From positions 736,539-800,538 of the forward strand of contig NZ_JAJOMB010000001.1 in the NCBI RefSeq assembly GCF_021129305.1: a stretch of 64,000 bases of DNA, read 5' to 3'. The position numbers were made by a program, and so were the translations under genes. Shown piece by piece: positions 33,731-43,796 of this stretch. This stretch comes from Kineosporia babensis. GTDB taxonomy: Bacteria > Actinomycetota > Actinomycetes > Actinomycetales > Kineosporiaceae. Position 1 is the first letter of the stretch. Each line of letters starts with the position of its first letter. Under the pieces are notes generated by a model. The model had not been told where the DNA came from and searched no databases. It saw only the letters and a list, made by a program, of their open reading frames with translations.

Positions 33731-36006
33731 CCCTCGACCTCGAACACGAAGCCGGTCTCGCCACCGAGATCCACCCGGCAGCCCGGGGTGATCGTGGTGG
33801 GTACGCCCGGGTCGATGGCCTGCGGCGACTCACCCGGCAGGGTCAGCGCCGTGCCGTTCATCGCGCCCAGGTCGGTGAGCAGCACGTCCCAGCCGGAGGG
33901 CCGGATCTCGGCGTGGGTGCGCGAGACCTGGCCGGTGGAGCTGGCCACGGCGTGCAGGTACGGAGCCTCCGGGTCGGCCGAGTTGGCCTGCGGCTTCGGG
34001 TCACGGCCGAGCACGACCGGGCGGTCGAGCTCGATCCGGTCGCCGTTGTCGAAGACCAGCACGCCCAGCGGCGGGCGAGCGACCAGGATCGGCGCCTGCG
34101 GCGGAACCGTCAGGCCACAGACCCGGCACTCGGAACGGTCGGGCGAGGTGACGTGCCCGGCGTCGCACCAGACTCCCAGCAGGCGCGGCGGCTCACGCTG
34201 GCCGTCGACGTCCTGCTCGGCCGACTCCGGCTCCTCGTCGTTCTCGGCGAGGAAGTTGTTGTCCTCCTCGGCCTCGGGCTCATCGCCCTCGGGACGGAAC
34301 GCGCCGGGCATGGCCGGCGGGCCGCCGAAGGCCGGGGCCTGGCCGTTGAAGCCGGAGCCGTTGAACCCACCCTGGCCGGGCGGGGCCCACGGGTTGTCGT
34401 CCTGCTGGTTCGGCCAGCCACCCATGTCGTCCGGCTGGCCCTCGTCCTCAAGCTCTTCGGCCTGGTTACGGGACCCGCGGAAGAAGGCCGGGGGGAGGTC
34501 GACCCGGGAGACCTCGGAGGGGTCCTCCTCGGGCATCGGCGAGGCCGGCGGCTCGAAGATCGAGCCGGAGCCCTGCCCCTGGGGGGCCCGGTCGGCCGGG
34601 TTGCCGAGCATCCGCGAGCCGTTGACCGGCTCGTTCTGCCCGGGCGGCGGCACCTGGTGCTCGGGGCGCAGCGAACGACCCCGCACCCGCAGCGGCAGGT
34701 CGCCGAGCGCGGGCGAACCCTGCTCCTGACCGGCCGGTTCCGGAGAGAACGCGCTGGGCGCCGCCGGTTCGGGCGAGAAGGCGCTCGGAGCGGACGGCTC
34801 CGGCGAGAACGCACTCGGTTCCGGGGAGAACGCGCTCGGCTCGGGCGAGAAGGCGCTGGGCACCGGGTCCGGCGCACCCCAGGAGGGGGACGCGGACGGA
34901 GCCTCGGGCGCCGACGGCTCGGACCGGAAGGCGGAGAACGGCTCGGCGTCGTCGGAGGCGGGCGGCCAGCCGGCCGGTACCCCACCCGGCCGCGGCTTGG
35001 GCGGAACGCCCGGTCCGTGACCGTTCAGGCCGGGGATGTCGATGCTGCCCGAGTCGGGGTTGGGCAGGTCGGCCGGTGACGGGCCGGCCGGGGAGTCGTC
35101 GGTCAGCAGGTCGTCGAAGTCGAACGACCGGGCCGACTCGTTCTCCGGACGCTCGGACGCACCCGCGGGCTCGTCCACGTCGTGCAGCTCGCCCGGATCG
35201 TCGTTCCCGCGCGAGTCGAAGAACGAGGAGGGTGCGGGGACCGGGCCGGAGCCCGAGCCGACGGAGGGCTGCGGGGTACCCGTGGCCGGGGAGTCCAGCA
35301 CGGACGGCACGTGGCCGTTGACCTCACGCTGGAACCCGCCGGTGCGGGAAGGGGAGGAACCCCAGCCACCCTGCCGGGCCTCCGGGCCCGGGGCACCGGA
35401 GTAGGCCGGGGTGCGCGAGTCGCCCTCGGTCAGGTCGACGACCTTGCGCTCGGAGGCGCCGGCCGAGGCCAGGCTGAGCGAGGCGGAGTCGTCGGGGTCG
35501 GCGGCCTCGAGAGCCACCGGAGCGGCCTCGGCACCCTCGGCCGGGGCGTCGCTGTCCGCGTTCTCCGCGGAGACCAGCGTGTTCAGGGCCAGGCCGGAAA
35601 CCAGCACGACCCCGGTAGAGACGGTGTAGGGCAGCTCCGCGCCGGCCTCCACGTCGCCGACCAGAACCCGGCGGGCGCCTGAGATCAGGCCCTCCAGCCA
35701 GGTGGTGGCGCCGGTGGCGTCCAGCCGGACCGGTTCACCGGCCCGCTCGAAGCACACCGGAACGCTGCCCCGGACGAGGGCGCGCACGGCGTCCACCTCG
35801 ACCCGGACGATCGCGAAGCTGGGTGCGGTGCGAATGCCCCGCCGGACCAGCACGTCGAGGATCTCGTCGACGGGGGCGTCGTCGAGGGCCAGCTCCCACA
35901 GCGGCCCGGCCAGCGACCAGTCCGTCGGCGCGTCCACGACGAGCACTGTTCTCGGCGCGACCACGGCAAGGAGTTGCCCTGCGGCATAGGCGATCCCGCT
36001 TTGCAC
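33727..36006 (-). CDS. Large FHA-domain protein with low-complexity middle
   Basis: 759 residues from GTG 36006, with AAGGAGAGGAG six bases upstream. The N-terminal 180 residues form a folded-looking domain (SGIAYAAGQLLAVVAPRTVLVVDAP, VLVRRGIRTAPSF) that I do not recognise. The middle (about 200-610) is Pro/Ser/Glu-rich with tandem SPEPSAF units. Then CDAGH...CRVCG looks like a small zinc ribbon, and the C-terminus is an FHA domain (RPVVLGRDP, SRTHAEI, DLGAMNGT) with the phosphothreonine-binding Arg, Ser and Asn in place. FHA domains read pThr made by Ser/Thr kinases; no kinase gene is adjacent. Partners are unknown. Confidence 0.88.
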   Translation of the reverse strand: MQSGIAYAAGQLLAVVAPRTVLVVDAPTDWSLAGPLWELALDDAPVDEILDVLVRRGIRTAPSFAIVRVEVDAVRALVRGSVPVCFERAGEPVRLDATGATTWLEGLISGARRVLVGDVEAGAELPYTVSTGVVLVSGLALNTLVSAENADSDAPAEGAEAAPVALEAADPDDSASLSLASAGASERKVVDLTEGDSRTPAYSGAPGPEARQGGWGSSPSRTGGFQREVNGHVPSVLDSPATGTPQPSVGSGSGPVPAPSSFFDSRGNDDPGELHDVDEPAGASERPENESARSFDFDDLLTDDSPAGPSPADLPNPDSGSIDIPGLNGHGPGVPPKPRPGGVPAGWPPASDDAEPFSAFRSEPSAPEAPSASPSWGAPDPVPSAFSPEPSAFSPEPSAFSPEPSAPSAFSPEPAAPSAFSPEPAGQEQGSPALGDLPLRVRGRSLRPEHQVPPPGQNEPVNGSRMLGNPADRAPQGQGSGSIFEPPASPMPEEDPSEVSRVDLPPAFFRGSRNQAEELEDEGQPDDMGGWPNQQDDNPWAPPGQGGFNGSGFNGQAPAFGGPPAMPGAFRPEGDEPEAEEDNNFLAENDEEPESAEQDVDGQREPPRLLGVWCDAGHVTSPDRSECRVCGLTVPPQAPILVARPPLGVLVFDNGDRIELDRPVVLGRDPKPQANSADPEAPYLHAVASSTGQVSRTHAEIRPSGWDVLLTDLGAMNGTALTLPGESPQAIDPGVPTTITPGCRVDLGGETGFVFEVEG

Positions 36007-36407
36007 GATGACTCCTCTCCTTACTAGTAACGACTTGGTCGCTCTGCGTTGCGTATTGCCTCGTACAACGGGTAGCGCCTGATCTGGCCTCAAGTGTCCG
36101 AGGCTCCGCAACTCTAGAGTCCAGCGGGCCCGGAGGCCAACGGCGAGCCCAAAGAAAACCGACCAGGCTTACCCCATCAGGCCTAGCGGCGGCCCTTTGA
36201 CGCGCCGCGACACGACCCAATTGTTGCGAATGAACGCCTCGCTCACCGCAAAACCGGGCAGTAGCTCTCAGTGACCCTTGCTCGGTCTCAGCGATCTCGC
36301 CACTCGTCCGGCGTCCACATTCTGGACAATCGGGCGGGCGCCGACCCTTCCATAGTCCACGAGTGACGGTCCGGGCGCTCCCGGTCGCGGCGTTGTGTAG
36401 CTAACGA
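36007..36407. other. Gene-free interval between pcnA and the FHA gene
   Basis: Both neighbours read leftwards. A possible FHA promoter on the minus strand is TTGGCC (36135-36140) and TAGAGT (36111-36116) with 18 bases between; weak. No terminator-grade hairpin, repeat or convincing frame. Confidence 0.5.
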
Positions 36408-37922
36408 TTAGGCCGACGGGGTGGTTTCGCCGCCCGAAGGGGCGGAGGTTGCGCCGGACGGGTCATCGGCGGCCTGTTCCCGGGCCCACCAGGCCACCAG
36501 TTCCGCCTGGGCCTCGTCCGCCCCGACCTGCCCCCGGTCCAGCCGCAGCTCCTTGAGGAACTTCCAGGCCCGGCCCACCTCCGGGCCGGCCGGGATGCCG
36601 AGGATCTGCATGATCTGGTTGCCGTCCAGGTCCGGGCGCACCGCGTCCAGCTCCTCCTGGCCGCGCAGCTGGGCGATCCGCAGTTCCAGGTCGTCATAGG
36701 CCGCCGCCAGCCGGGCCGCCTTGCGCTTGTTGCGGGTGGTGCAGTCGGAACGGGTGAGCTTGTGCAGCCGGTCCAGCAGTGGGCCGGCATCGGTGACGTA
36801 GCGGCGCACCGCCGAGTCGGTCCAGGCCCCGTCGCCGTAACCGTGGAAGCGCAGATGCAGCTGCACCAGGCGGGCCACCTGCTGGGTGGTCTCCTTGTCG
36901 AAGCGCAGCGCCTTCATCCGCCGGGTGGTGAGCTTGGCGCCCTCCATCTCGTGGTGGTGGAACGAGACCCCGCCGCCCGGCTCGAACCGGCGGGTGGCCG
37001 GCTTGCCGATGTCGTGCAGGATCGCGGCCAGGCGCAGCACCAGGTCCGGCCCGGGCACCGGCCCGTCCGGGCCGTCCTCCAGCGCGATCGCCTGCTCCAG
37101 CACGATCAGCGAGTGCTCGTAGACGTCCTTGTGCCGGTGGTGCTCGTCGATCTCCAGCTTCAGCGCGGGCAGCTCGGGCAGCACCCGCTCGGCCAGACCG
37201 CTCGAGACCAGCAGCTCCAGACCCGGGCGCGGGTCGGGGGCCAGCAGCAGCTTCTCCAGCTCGACCCGGATCCGCTCGGCCGAGACGATCGAGATCCGCT
37301 CGGCCATCGCGGTCATCGCCGCCACCGCCTCCGGGGCCACGGTGAAACCGAGCTGGGCGGCGAACCGGGCCCCGCGCATCATCCGCAGCGGGTCGTCGCC
37401 GAACGAGACCTCCGGGGCCCCGGGGGTGCGCAGCGTGCGCGCCGCCAGGTCGTCCAGCCCGCCGTAGGGGTCGACGAAGGTCATCGCGGGCAGTTCCAGG
37501 GCCATCGCATTGACGGTGAAGTCGCGGCGCAGCAGGTCGGCCTCGAGCGTGTCGCCGAAGGCCACCTCGGGCTTGCGGGAGTCCTCGCGGTACACGTCGG
37601 CCCGATAGGTGGTGACCTCGACCACGTGATCGCCCTTACGGGCGCCGATCGTGCCGAACGCCTTGCCGATGTCCCAGTGCGCATCGCCCCACTCGCGCAG
37701 CAGCCGGACTGTCTCCTCGGGCCGGGCGTCGGTGGTGAAGTCGAGGTCCGGGCTGTCCCGGCCCAGCAGCGCGTCGCGGACCGGGCCGCCGACCAGCGCG
37801 AGCCGGTGACCGGCGGCGGTGAAGACGGAGCCGAGGTCGGTGAGCAGGGCCTGGAGCGGGACCAGCCGGGCGACGGCCGCCCGGCGGGCTTCGGTCACGT
37901 GGTCGGAGGAGGTCTGGGGCAC
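36408..37922 (-). CDS. pcnA: CCA tRNA nucleotidyltransferase / poly(A) polymerase family (PcnA-like)
   Basis: About 504 residues from GTG 37922 (TGGGA upstream); frame opens at 37985 and GTG 37898 is another option. Class II nucleotidyltransferase head: LVGGPVRDALLGRDSPDLDFTT (metal-binding DxD), RRDFTVNAMAL, then the HD domain (LRLAAILHDIGKPATRRF, with HHHEMEGA) and a C-terminal helical RNA-binding part. It adds or repairs the tRNA CCA end. Divergent from the NUDIX gene, as in mycobacteria and Streptomyces. Confidence 0.93.
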   Translation of the reverse strand: MPQTSSDHVTEARRAAVARLVPLQALLTDLGSVFTAAGHRLALVGGPVRDALLGRDSPDLDFTTDARPEETVRLLREWGDAHWDIGKAFGTIGARKGDHVVEVTTYRADVYREDSRKPEVAFGDTLEADLLRRDFTVNAMALELPAMTFVDPYGGLDDLAARTLRTPGAPEVSFGDDPLRMMRGARFAAQLGFTVAPEAVAAMTAMAERISIVSAERIRVELEKLLLAPDPRPGLELLVSSGLAERVLPELPALKLEIDEHHRHKDVYEHSLIVLEQAIALEDGPDGPVPGPDLVLRLAAILHDIGKPATRRFEPGGGVSFHHHEMEGAKLTTRRMKALRFDKETTQQVARLVQLHLRFHGYGDGAWTDSAVRRYVTDAGPLLDRLHKLTRSDCTTRNKRKAARLAAAYDDLELRIAQLRGQEELDAVRPDLDGNQIMQILGIPAGPEVGRAWKFLKELRLDRGQVGADEAQAELVAWWAREQAADDPSGATSAPSGGETTPSA

Positions 37923-38107
37923 GAGTCCCAAGCGTGCCAGATGGCCGCAGCGGGCCGGGGCGCCCCGATGCCGCCCGCGCAGCACGGGAATTGCCTTCCG
38001 GTGCCGCTCTCGGGACGATAGTTCCGGATTGTGCTCCCCTGTCCGGTGGCCAGCACGCCCGGCCCGGGGAGGACGGAAGACGTCCGCCGACCCTTAAAGT
38101 GAGGCGC

Positions 38108-38593
38108 ATGCCTCGACCATCTCGGCCCCCGCACGGGCCGCGCCGGTCGCTGCCGACCGTGGAGGAGACCTCGGCCGGTGGCCTGGTCGTCGACCGCTCG
38201 GGGCCGGCGCCGGCCGGAGCGGTGATCGCCCGGCTGAACCGGGCCGGGCGGGTCGAGTGGTGCCTGCCCAAAGGGCACCTGGAACTGGACGAGACGCCCG
38301 AACAGGCGGCAATCCGGGAGATCGAGGAGGAGACCGGGATCCAGGGCCGGATCGTTCACGGTCTGGGCACGATCGACTACTGGTTCTCGGTCGAGGGCAA
38401 ACGGGTCCACAAGCACGTGCATCATTACCTTTTGCTGGCCACCGGAGGTCAGCTGAGCACCGAGGGCGATCCGGACCACGAGGCGATCGACGTGGCCTGG
38501 GTTCCGCTCGGCGAAATGGACGAACGACTGGCGTTCCCCAACGAACGCCGGATAGCCCGTGAGGCGAGTGTGCGACTCCTGGATTCGGCGTGA
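38108..38593 (+). CDS. NUDIX hydrolase (MutT4-like)
   Basis: 161 residues from ATG 38108. The Nudix box GHLELDETPEQAAIREIEEETGI is complete, preceded by ETSAGGLVVDRSG and WCLPKG. TTAAAGT ends eight bases before the ATG and no ribosome site is seen, so the mRNA may be leaderless. It should hydrolyse a nucleoside diphosphate derivative; the orthologous position in mycobacteria is mutT4. First gene of a long operon; its stop overlaps the next start (GTGA at 38590-38593). Frame extends upstream to 37934 but that region overlaps the pcnA 5' end. Confidence 0.9.
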   Translation: MPRPSRPPHGPRRSLPTVEETSAGGLVVDRSGPAPAGAVIARLNRAGRVEWCLPKGHLELDETPEQAAIREIEEETGIQGRIVHGLGTIDYWFSVEGKRVHKHVHHYLLLATGGQLSTEGDPDHEAIDVAWVPLGEMDERLAFPNERRIAREASVRLLDSA

Positions 38594-41241
38594 AGAACCT
38601 GACGAGGCTGCGTCAGGGTTTCGGCGCCGGTGTGATCGGCCTGTCCGTGCTGCTGGGCCTGCTCGGCCCGGCGGCTTCGCCTGCCCAGGCGGCGGAGCTG
38701 AGACCGGGCCGAGAGGCTTCGGAGCTCGCTCCCGAAGCCGAGGCCGAGACCGCGAAGAGCACCGGCACGACCGCGAAGGCGGCGGCCCGGGGTAAGCGGC
38801 TCAAGATCACGCTGACCCAGGTCACTCCCACCTCGCTGACCTACCAGGACGACCTGGTGGTCACCGGCACGGTGCACAACCCGGGTGCCAACGCGGTGAA
38901 GAACCTCGAGGTCGGGCTGCGCCTGGGCTACTCGGCCCTGGCCGGCCGGGACGCGGTCGCCGACTGGGTCGGCAACGGCGACATCGCCCTGACCAGCGAC
39001 CAGAAGACCGAAGAGGTCCTCGACGTGCCGGCCAAGGGCACCGCCCAGTTCCGGCTCACCGTGGCCAAGGGCAACATCGGCATGTCCTCGTTCGGGCCCC
39101 GCCCGTTCTCGCTGGTGGCCACCACGAAGCAGGGCCGGCAGCTGGACGCGCTGCGCTCCACCGTGGTCTGGGCCCCGCAGGGCAGCGAGTCCAAGGTCGG
39201 GCTGAGCATGCTGGCCGCCCTGACCTCGACCAGCCCGTCCACCACGGCCGGCCTGGCCACCGAGGAGGCCGCGGCCGAGCTGCTGCCGAACTCGCGGCTG
39301 AGCCGGATCCTGGCCGCCACCGAGGACAAGTCGATCGGCTGGGCTGTCGACCCGGCCCTGCTGTCCTCGGCGATGGCCCTGCGCGACAACGGGATCACCG
39401 AAGTGGTGGACGAGAGCGAAACTCCCACCGAGGAGGAGACCGAGACCCCGTCGCAGTCTCCGCCGCCCCCGGACGCTCCCGAGGGCGAGACCGGTGAGCT
39501 GGACGATCTGGGGATCAGCAACGAGTCGGCCAGCACGGCCGGTGAGACCTGGCTGAACCGGATCTCCGGCGGCCGGGACCAGCGCACCGTGATCGGCCTG
39601 CCGTACGCCGACACCGACCTGAACTCGCTGCTCAAGGGCGGCGACAGCGCGGCCCTGCTGCGCCAGTCGGACAAGCTGGGCGAGGCGATCGAGAAGGAGG
39701 CCCTGGGCAAGACCCTGTTCTCCCGGATCGTCTGGCCCGCCGACGGCGTGGTCTCCAACCAGGCGATCGACGGCCTGGTCGAGACCCGGCACAGCTCGGT
39801 GATCCTTTCTGCCGCCCAGCAGCAGCCCGCCGAGGAGCTCAGCTACACCCCCAGCGGCCGCAGCACGCTGCGCAGCAAGCAGCACGACAAGGAGATCACC
39901 GGGCTGCTGTACGACCCGCAGCTGTCCAGCCTGTTCGAGGGTTCCGGGCAGCCCGGCGGGGCCCAGAGCACGCAGACCATGCTGGCCACGCTCGCCGCGA
40001 TCAGCGCCGAGGCGACGCCCGGTCAGGAGACCCGCCAGCTGCTGGCGGTGGCCCCGCGCGACTGGGACCCGAACCCGAACGAGGTCCGGCGCCTGATCGC
40101 GGCGCTGGAGGAGGTCTCCTGGGTCGAGCTGAGCAGCCTGAAGAAGCTGGGCGCGAGCACCGCCGTGGACCGCAAGGCCCACGCCTACGGCAAGAAGGCC
40201 GCCGGCGCGGAACTGCCCAAGGGCAACCTGAGCACCGCGCTGGCCCTGGACCGCGACCTCAAGAGCATCGCCCCCGGCCTGATCAGCAACCAGGACGAGG
40301 TGCAGCGGCTGGAACAGCGGATCACCTCGCTGCTGTCGTTCGCCTGGCGCTCGGACCAGCAGGCCCAGGCCGAGGCCCGCAGCTCGGTGATGGAGGACGT
40401 GGGGGCGGTCAGCGGCGGAGTCCAGCTGCTGATCGGCGACGACAAGGTGTTCACCGCCCGCTCCGCACCGATCCAGGTCACCGTGGTCAACAACACCGAC
40501 TACGAGTTCCGCGGCTGGGTCAGCTTCCGGGCCCGCTCGGGGCAGCTGAAGGTGGACGCCCAGCCCGAGCCGGTGACCATCGCCGCCCGGCACCGGCAGT
40601 CGTTCCGGGTCGAGGCCCGGGCCATCGCCACCGGTGACGTGCTGGTCGACGCCACCCTGATCGCCGGTGAGGGCGCCGAGGCGATGAAGGTCGGCTCCGC
40701 GCAGACCTTCGAGGTCAAGGTCCGGCCCAACTGGGAGAGCTGGGGCATGATCGGGATGGCCGTCCTGCTCAGCCTGCTCCTGCTGGTCGGCCTGCTGCGC
40801 AGCTTCCGCCGCAACCGCAAGCGTCCCAAGGTGCCGCTGAACACCATCCCCGACGTGGACGACGAGGTCACCCGCGCCTCCCGCAAGGCGGCCCGGGAGG
40901 CCGCCAAGGCGGCGGCCGAGCAGGCCGCCCGCAAGGAGGGCGAACCCGGCCCGGAGACCAGTCCGATGTCCCGGATCAGCGACATCCCCGACCTGCCGGA
41001 TCGCTCCGGACAGCTCGGTGTGACCGACGACGCATCGGCAAAACCGTCGATTGGCGCAACGAACGGGAGCCGACCAGGCTCAACTGTCGGGAACGACGAA
41101 CCTCGGGCTCCCGGCACCGGATCAGCCTCCGGGAAACCGGAGCGCCCGCGGGGTATGCATGAGCAGTCCAATTCGGTACCGACGATGGCCGCGAAGGGAG
41201 CGGAGCGTCGCAGCCCGACGATGCCGAAGGAGAACAGGTGA
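38590..41241 (+). CDS. DUF6049-like exported membrane-anchored protein
   Basis: 883 residues. Signal peptide at residues 1-33 (LLGLLGPAASPAQAAE), a large extracellular region of about 700 residues, one TM helix near residues 717-740 (MIGMAVLLSLLLLVGLLRSF) and a charged cytoplasmic tail of about 140 residues. The tail's Ala/Lys/Arg helix (ASRKAAREAAKAAAEQAA) and long disordered end are typical of this family, which sits between mutT4 and murJ in actinobacteria. Function unknown, probably linked to MurJ or wall growth by its conserved position. GTGA overlaps at both ends. Confidence 0.85.
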   Translation: MKNLTRLRQGFGAGVIGLSVLLGLLGPAASPAQAAELRPGREASELAPEAEAETAKSTGTTAKAAARGKRLKITLTQVTPTSLTYQDDLVVTGTVHNPGANAVKNLEVGLRLGYSALAGRDAVADWVGNGDIALTSDQKTEEVLDVPAKGTAQFRLTVAKGNIGMSSFGPRPFSLVATTKQGRQLDALRSTVVWAPQGSESKVGLSMLAALTSTSPSTTAGLATEEAAAELLPNSRLSRILAATEDKSIGWAVDPALLSSAMALRDNGITEVVDESETPTEEETETPSQSPPPPDAPEGETGELDDLGISNESASTAGETWLNRISGGRDQRTVIGLPYADTDLNSLLKGGDSAALLRQSDKLGEAIEKEALGKTLFSRIVWPADGVVSNQAIDGLVETRHSSVILSAAQQQPAEELSYTPSGRSTLRSKQHDKEITGLLYDPQLSSLFEGSGQPGGAQSTQTMLATLAAISAEATPGQETRQLLAVAPRDWDPNPNEVRRLIAALEEVSWVELSSLKKLGASTAVDRKAHAYGKKAAGAELPKGNLSTALALDRDLKSIAPGLISNQDEVQRLEQRITSLLSFAWRSDQQAQAEARSSVMEDVGAVSGGVQLLIGDDKVFTARSAPIQVTVVNNTDYEFRGWVSFRARSGQLKVDAQPEPVTIAARHRQSFRVEARAIATGDVLVDATLIAGEGAEAMKVGSAQTFEVKVRPNWESWGMIGMAVLLSLLLLVGLLRSFRRNRKRPKVPLNTIPDVDDEVTRASRKAAREAAKAAAEQAARKEGEPGPETSPMSRISDIPDLPDRSGQLGVTDDASAKPSIGATNGSRPGSTVGNDEPRAPGTGSASGKPERPRGMHEQSNSVPTMAAKGAERRSPTMPKENR

Positions 41242-43796
41242 GCGGGTGGCGGCCGGACGATGCCGCGCATCCACCCGATCCTGATCGGCCGATGCGCCCG
41301 CGAAGAACTGACAACCCGTACGAAGAGCCCTACGAGCAGTTGCCGGAAGACCCGTACGCCGAAGATCCGTACGCGGCGCAGCGGGAGGCCGAGTACGTGG
41401 CGAAGCACGACGACCAGTCCGCCGACCCGGAGTACAACGGGCCGGCGGACGCATGGTGGAACCAGCCGGTGTCCCCGGCCGAGCCGACCCGCCCGATGCA
41501 GCACGACCGTCCCCGTCGGGCCCGCCGTCAGGAGCAGCAGGAGGTCTCCCCCTCCGAGCCGACCCGGCGGGTCCGGCCGTACCGGCCTGAGCAGGCGCGG
41601 TACACCGATTCCCCGGAGCCGGGCGGGCAGCCGCCTTACGGGCAGGACTTCGAACCAAAGGACGATCGCGGCCAGTACGAGAGCTTCGACGAGTACGCGA
41701 CGGGTGAGTCACCGGTCGGCGGTTCCTCCGAGCCGTACGACCAGTCGCGCGAGGCCGACTACAACCAGCCCTACTTCCACGCACTGGACCCGGAGACCCC
41801 GGCACCGCGAGCGTCCACTCGTAGGGGTTGGCGTTCCCCGCCGCCCTCCACCCCGCCGAGTAAGCACTACGACCTGTCCGGCCTCGACCCGGCCGAGCTG
41901 ACCGGTTCGCTGAGCCTGCTGGGGCTGGAAGGCCCGGTTCAGCCGGCCGACATAACCCGGCCGATCCAGGCCATCCAGGCGCCGATCGCACGCGCCCCGC
42001 GCCGGCCGATGCCCCCTACGGCGCCGCCGCTGCGCCCGCGCGATCGCAATCGGGGGTACGTCGAGCCGGAGGAGCTCGAGGAAGAACCGCTCGAGGCCGA
42101 GCCGGAGGCGGAGGCCAAACCGGCCTCCCGCACGTCGTCGCTGCTCGGCAGCAGCGCGCTGATGGCCGCCGGTACGGCGGTCTCGCGGGTACTGGGCTTC
42201 GTTCGGGCTGCGGTCCTGGTGGCCGCCGTGATGCCGGATTCGAACGGTGTCGCTGACGCGTTCTCGGTCGCCAACATCATGCCCAACGCGCTGTACATCC
42301 TCCTGGCCGGAGGTGTGCTGAACGCGGTGCTGGTGCCCCAGATCGCCAAGGCAGCCCGGCAGCCGGACGGCGGCGAGGACTACATCAACCGCCTGCTCAC
42401 CTCGGCACTGGCGCTGCTCGTGGTGGTCACTGCCGTGGTCACCCTGGCCTCACCGCTGCTGGTGCGGGTGTACAGCAGCGCCGATCCGGCCTCGGACGTC
42501 TTCGCCCTGGCCACGGCATTCTCGCTGTGGTGCATGCCCCAGGTGTTCTTCTACGGCTTGTACACCCTGCTCGGACAGGTGCTCAACGCGCGCGGCTCGT
42601 TCGGGGCGTTCATGTGGGCCCCGGTGGTCAACAACATCGTCTCGATCGTTGGCCTGGTCATTTTCATCGCCCTCTACGGCCGGGGCATTCAGCCGGTCGA
42701 CACCTGGGACACCACCAAGATCTTCATCCTGGCGGCCAGCCAGACCCTCGGGGTCGCCGCCCAGGCCGTGATCCTGATCCCGCTGCTCAAGCGCAACGGG
42801 GTCCGCTACCGGCCGAAGTTCGGCCTCCGCGGGGTCGGTCTGGCCTCGGCCAGCCGGGTGGCCGGCTGGACCTTCGCCGCAGTGGTCGTGCAGCAGCTCG
42901 CCTTCGTGGTGATCTCCAGGGTCACCACGATCGCCTCGGATCTGCTCAAGGACCGGCCGGAAGCCGCGATCAAGACCGGCAAGGTGATCTACGACAACGC
43001 TCAGCTGCTGTTCATGCTGCCGCACTCGCTGGTGGCGGTCTCGCTGGTGACGGCCCTGTTCACCCGGATGGCGAACGCGGCCTCGGAGAACCGGATCCGG
43101 GACGTGCGGGCGGACCTCTCGCTGGGTCTGCGGCTGACCGGTCTGGCCACCGTGGTCTCGACCGCGGCGATTCTGGCCCTGGGACCGTTCATCACCGCCT
43201 CGATGTTCCCGGGCAACGACCGCGCCGACACCACCGGTATCGCCTACGTGGTGATGGCGATGGCCCTGGGTCTGGTCCCGTTCAGTGCTCAGTATCTGTT
43301 CCAGCGGGTCTTCTACGCCTTCGAGGACGCCAAGACGCCTTTCTTCATCCAGGTCGCCGCCAGCGCCACCTGGGCCACCGGCAACCTGGCCTCGTTGTTC
43401 CTGCTGCGCGACAGCGCCCCCGAGTACATCGTGGTCGGCGTTGGTGTCTCGATGGCTGCGGCCAACCTGGTCGGGGCCGGGCTGTCTTACACGATCCTGC
43501 GCCGCCGGTTCGGCGACCTGGACAGCCATCAGGTGGTGCGGGCGCACGTCGAGATGATCGTGGTGGCCGCGATCGGTGGGGCGATCGCCTGGCTGCTGGC
43601 CCAGTCCACCGTTTCGATCCTGGGTGACAGCTGGATCGCCTGTGTGATCGCCGCTGCGATCGGCGGCATCTCGCTGCTGGTGATCTACGTGGCCGGCCTG
43701 CGCCAGCTCGGGGTTGCCGAGATCGAGGACGTGATGGGCCCGGTGCTGCGCCGGCTGCCGTCCACACCGAAGGAACTGGCCCGGCACGCCCGCTGA
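41238..43796 (+). CDS. murJ: Lipid II flippase MurJ (MviN family)
   Basis: 852 residues from GTG 41238. The first about 295 residues are disordered, acidic and rich in Tyr/Pro/Arg (YEEPYEQLPEDPYAEDPYA). The membrane core begins at about residue 298 with ASRTSSLLGSSALMAAGTAVSRVLGFVR, the MurJ opening, and has about 14 helices (including GGVLNAVLVPQIAKAAR and LPHSLVAVSLVTALFTRMAN). It moves lipid II across the membrane. In mycobacteria MurJ is fused to a pseudokinase and an extracellular C-terminal domain; here those parts are in the next gene. Starts in a GTGA overlap with the DUF6049-like gene. Confidence 0.95.
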   Translation: MSGWRPDDAAHPPDPDRPMRPRRTDNPYEEPYEQLPEDPYAEDPYAAQREAEYVAKHDDQSADPEYNGPADAWWNQPVSPAEPTRPMQHDRPRRARRQEQQEVSPSEPTRRVRPYRPEQARYTDSPEPGGQPPYGQDFEPKDDRGQYESFDEYATGESPVGGSSEPYDQSREADYNQPYFHALDPETPAPRASTRRGWRSPPPSTPPSKHYDLSGLDPAELTGSLSLLGLEGPVQPADITRPIQAIQAPIARAPRRPMPPTAPPLRPRDRNRGYVEPEELEEEPLEAEPEAEAKPASRTSSLLGSSALMAAGTAVSRVLGFVRAAVLVAAVMPDSNGVADAFSVANIMPNALYILLAGGVLNAVLVPQIAKAARQPDGGEDYINRLLTSALALLVVVTAVVTLASPLLVRVYSSADPASDVFALATAFSLWCMPQVFFYGLYTLLGQVLNARGSFGAFMWAPVVNNIVSIVGLVIFIALYGRGIQPVDTWDTTKIFILAASQTLGVAAQAVILIPLLKRNGVRYRPKFGLRGVGLASASRVAGWTFAAVVVQQLAFVVISRVTTIASDLLKDRPEAAIKTGKVIYDNAQLLFMLPHSLVAVSLVTALFTRMANAASENRIRDVRADLSLGLRLTGLATVVSTAAILALGPFITASMFPGNDRADTTGIAYVVMAMALGLVPFSAQYLFQRVFYAFEDAKTPFFIQVAASATWATGNLASLFLLRDSAPEYIVVGVGVSMAAANLVGAGLSYTILRRRFGDLDSHQVVRAHVEMIVVAAIGGAIAWLLAQSTVSILGDSWIACVIAAAIGGISLLVIYVAGLRQLGVAEIEDVMGPVLRRLPSTPKELARHAR

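Noticed and set aside
37934..38107. Upstream extension of the NUDIX gene
   Set aside because: It would overlap the start region of pcnA and has no NUDIX similarity; leaderless ATG 38108 fits better.
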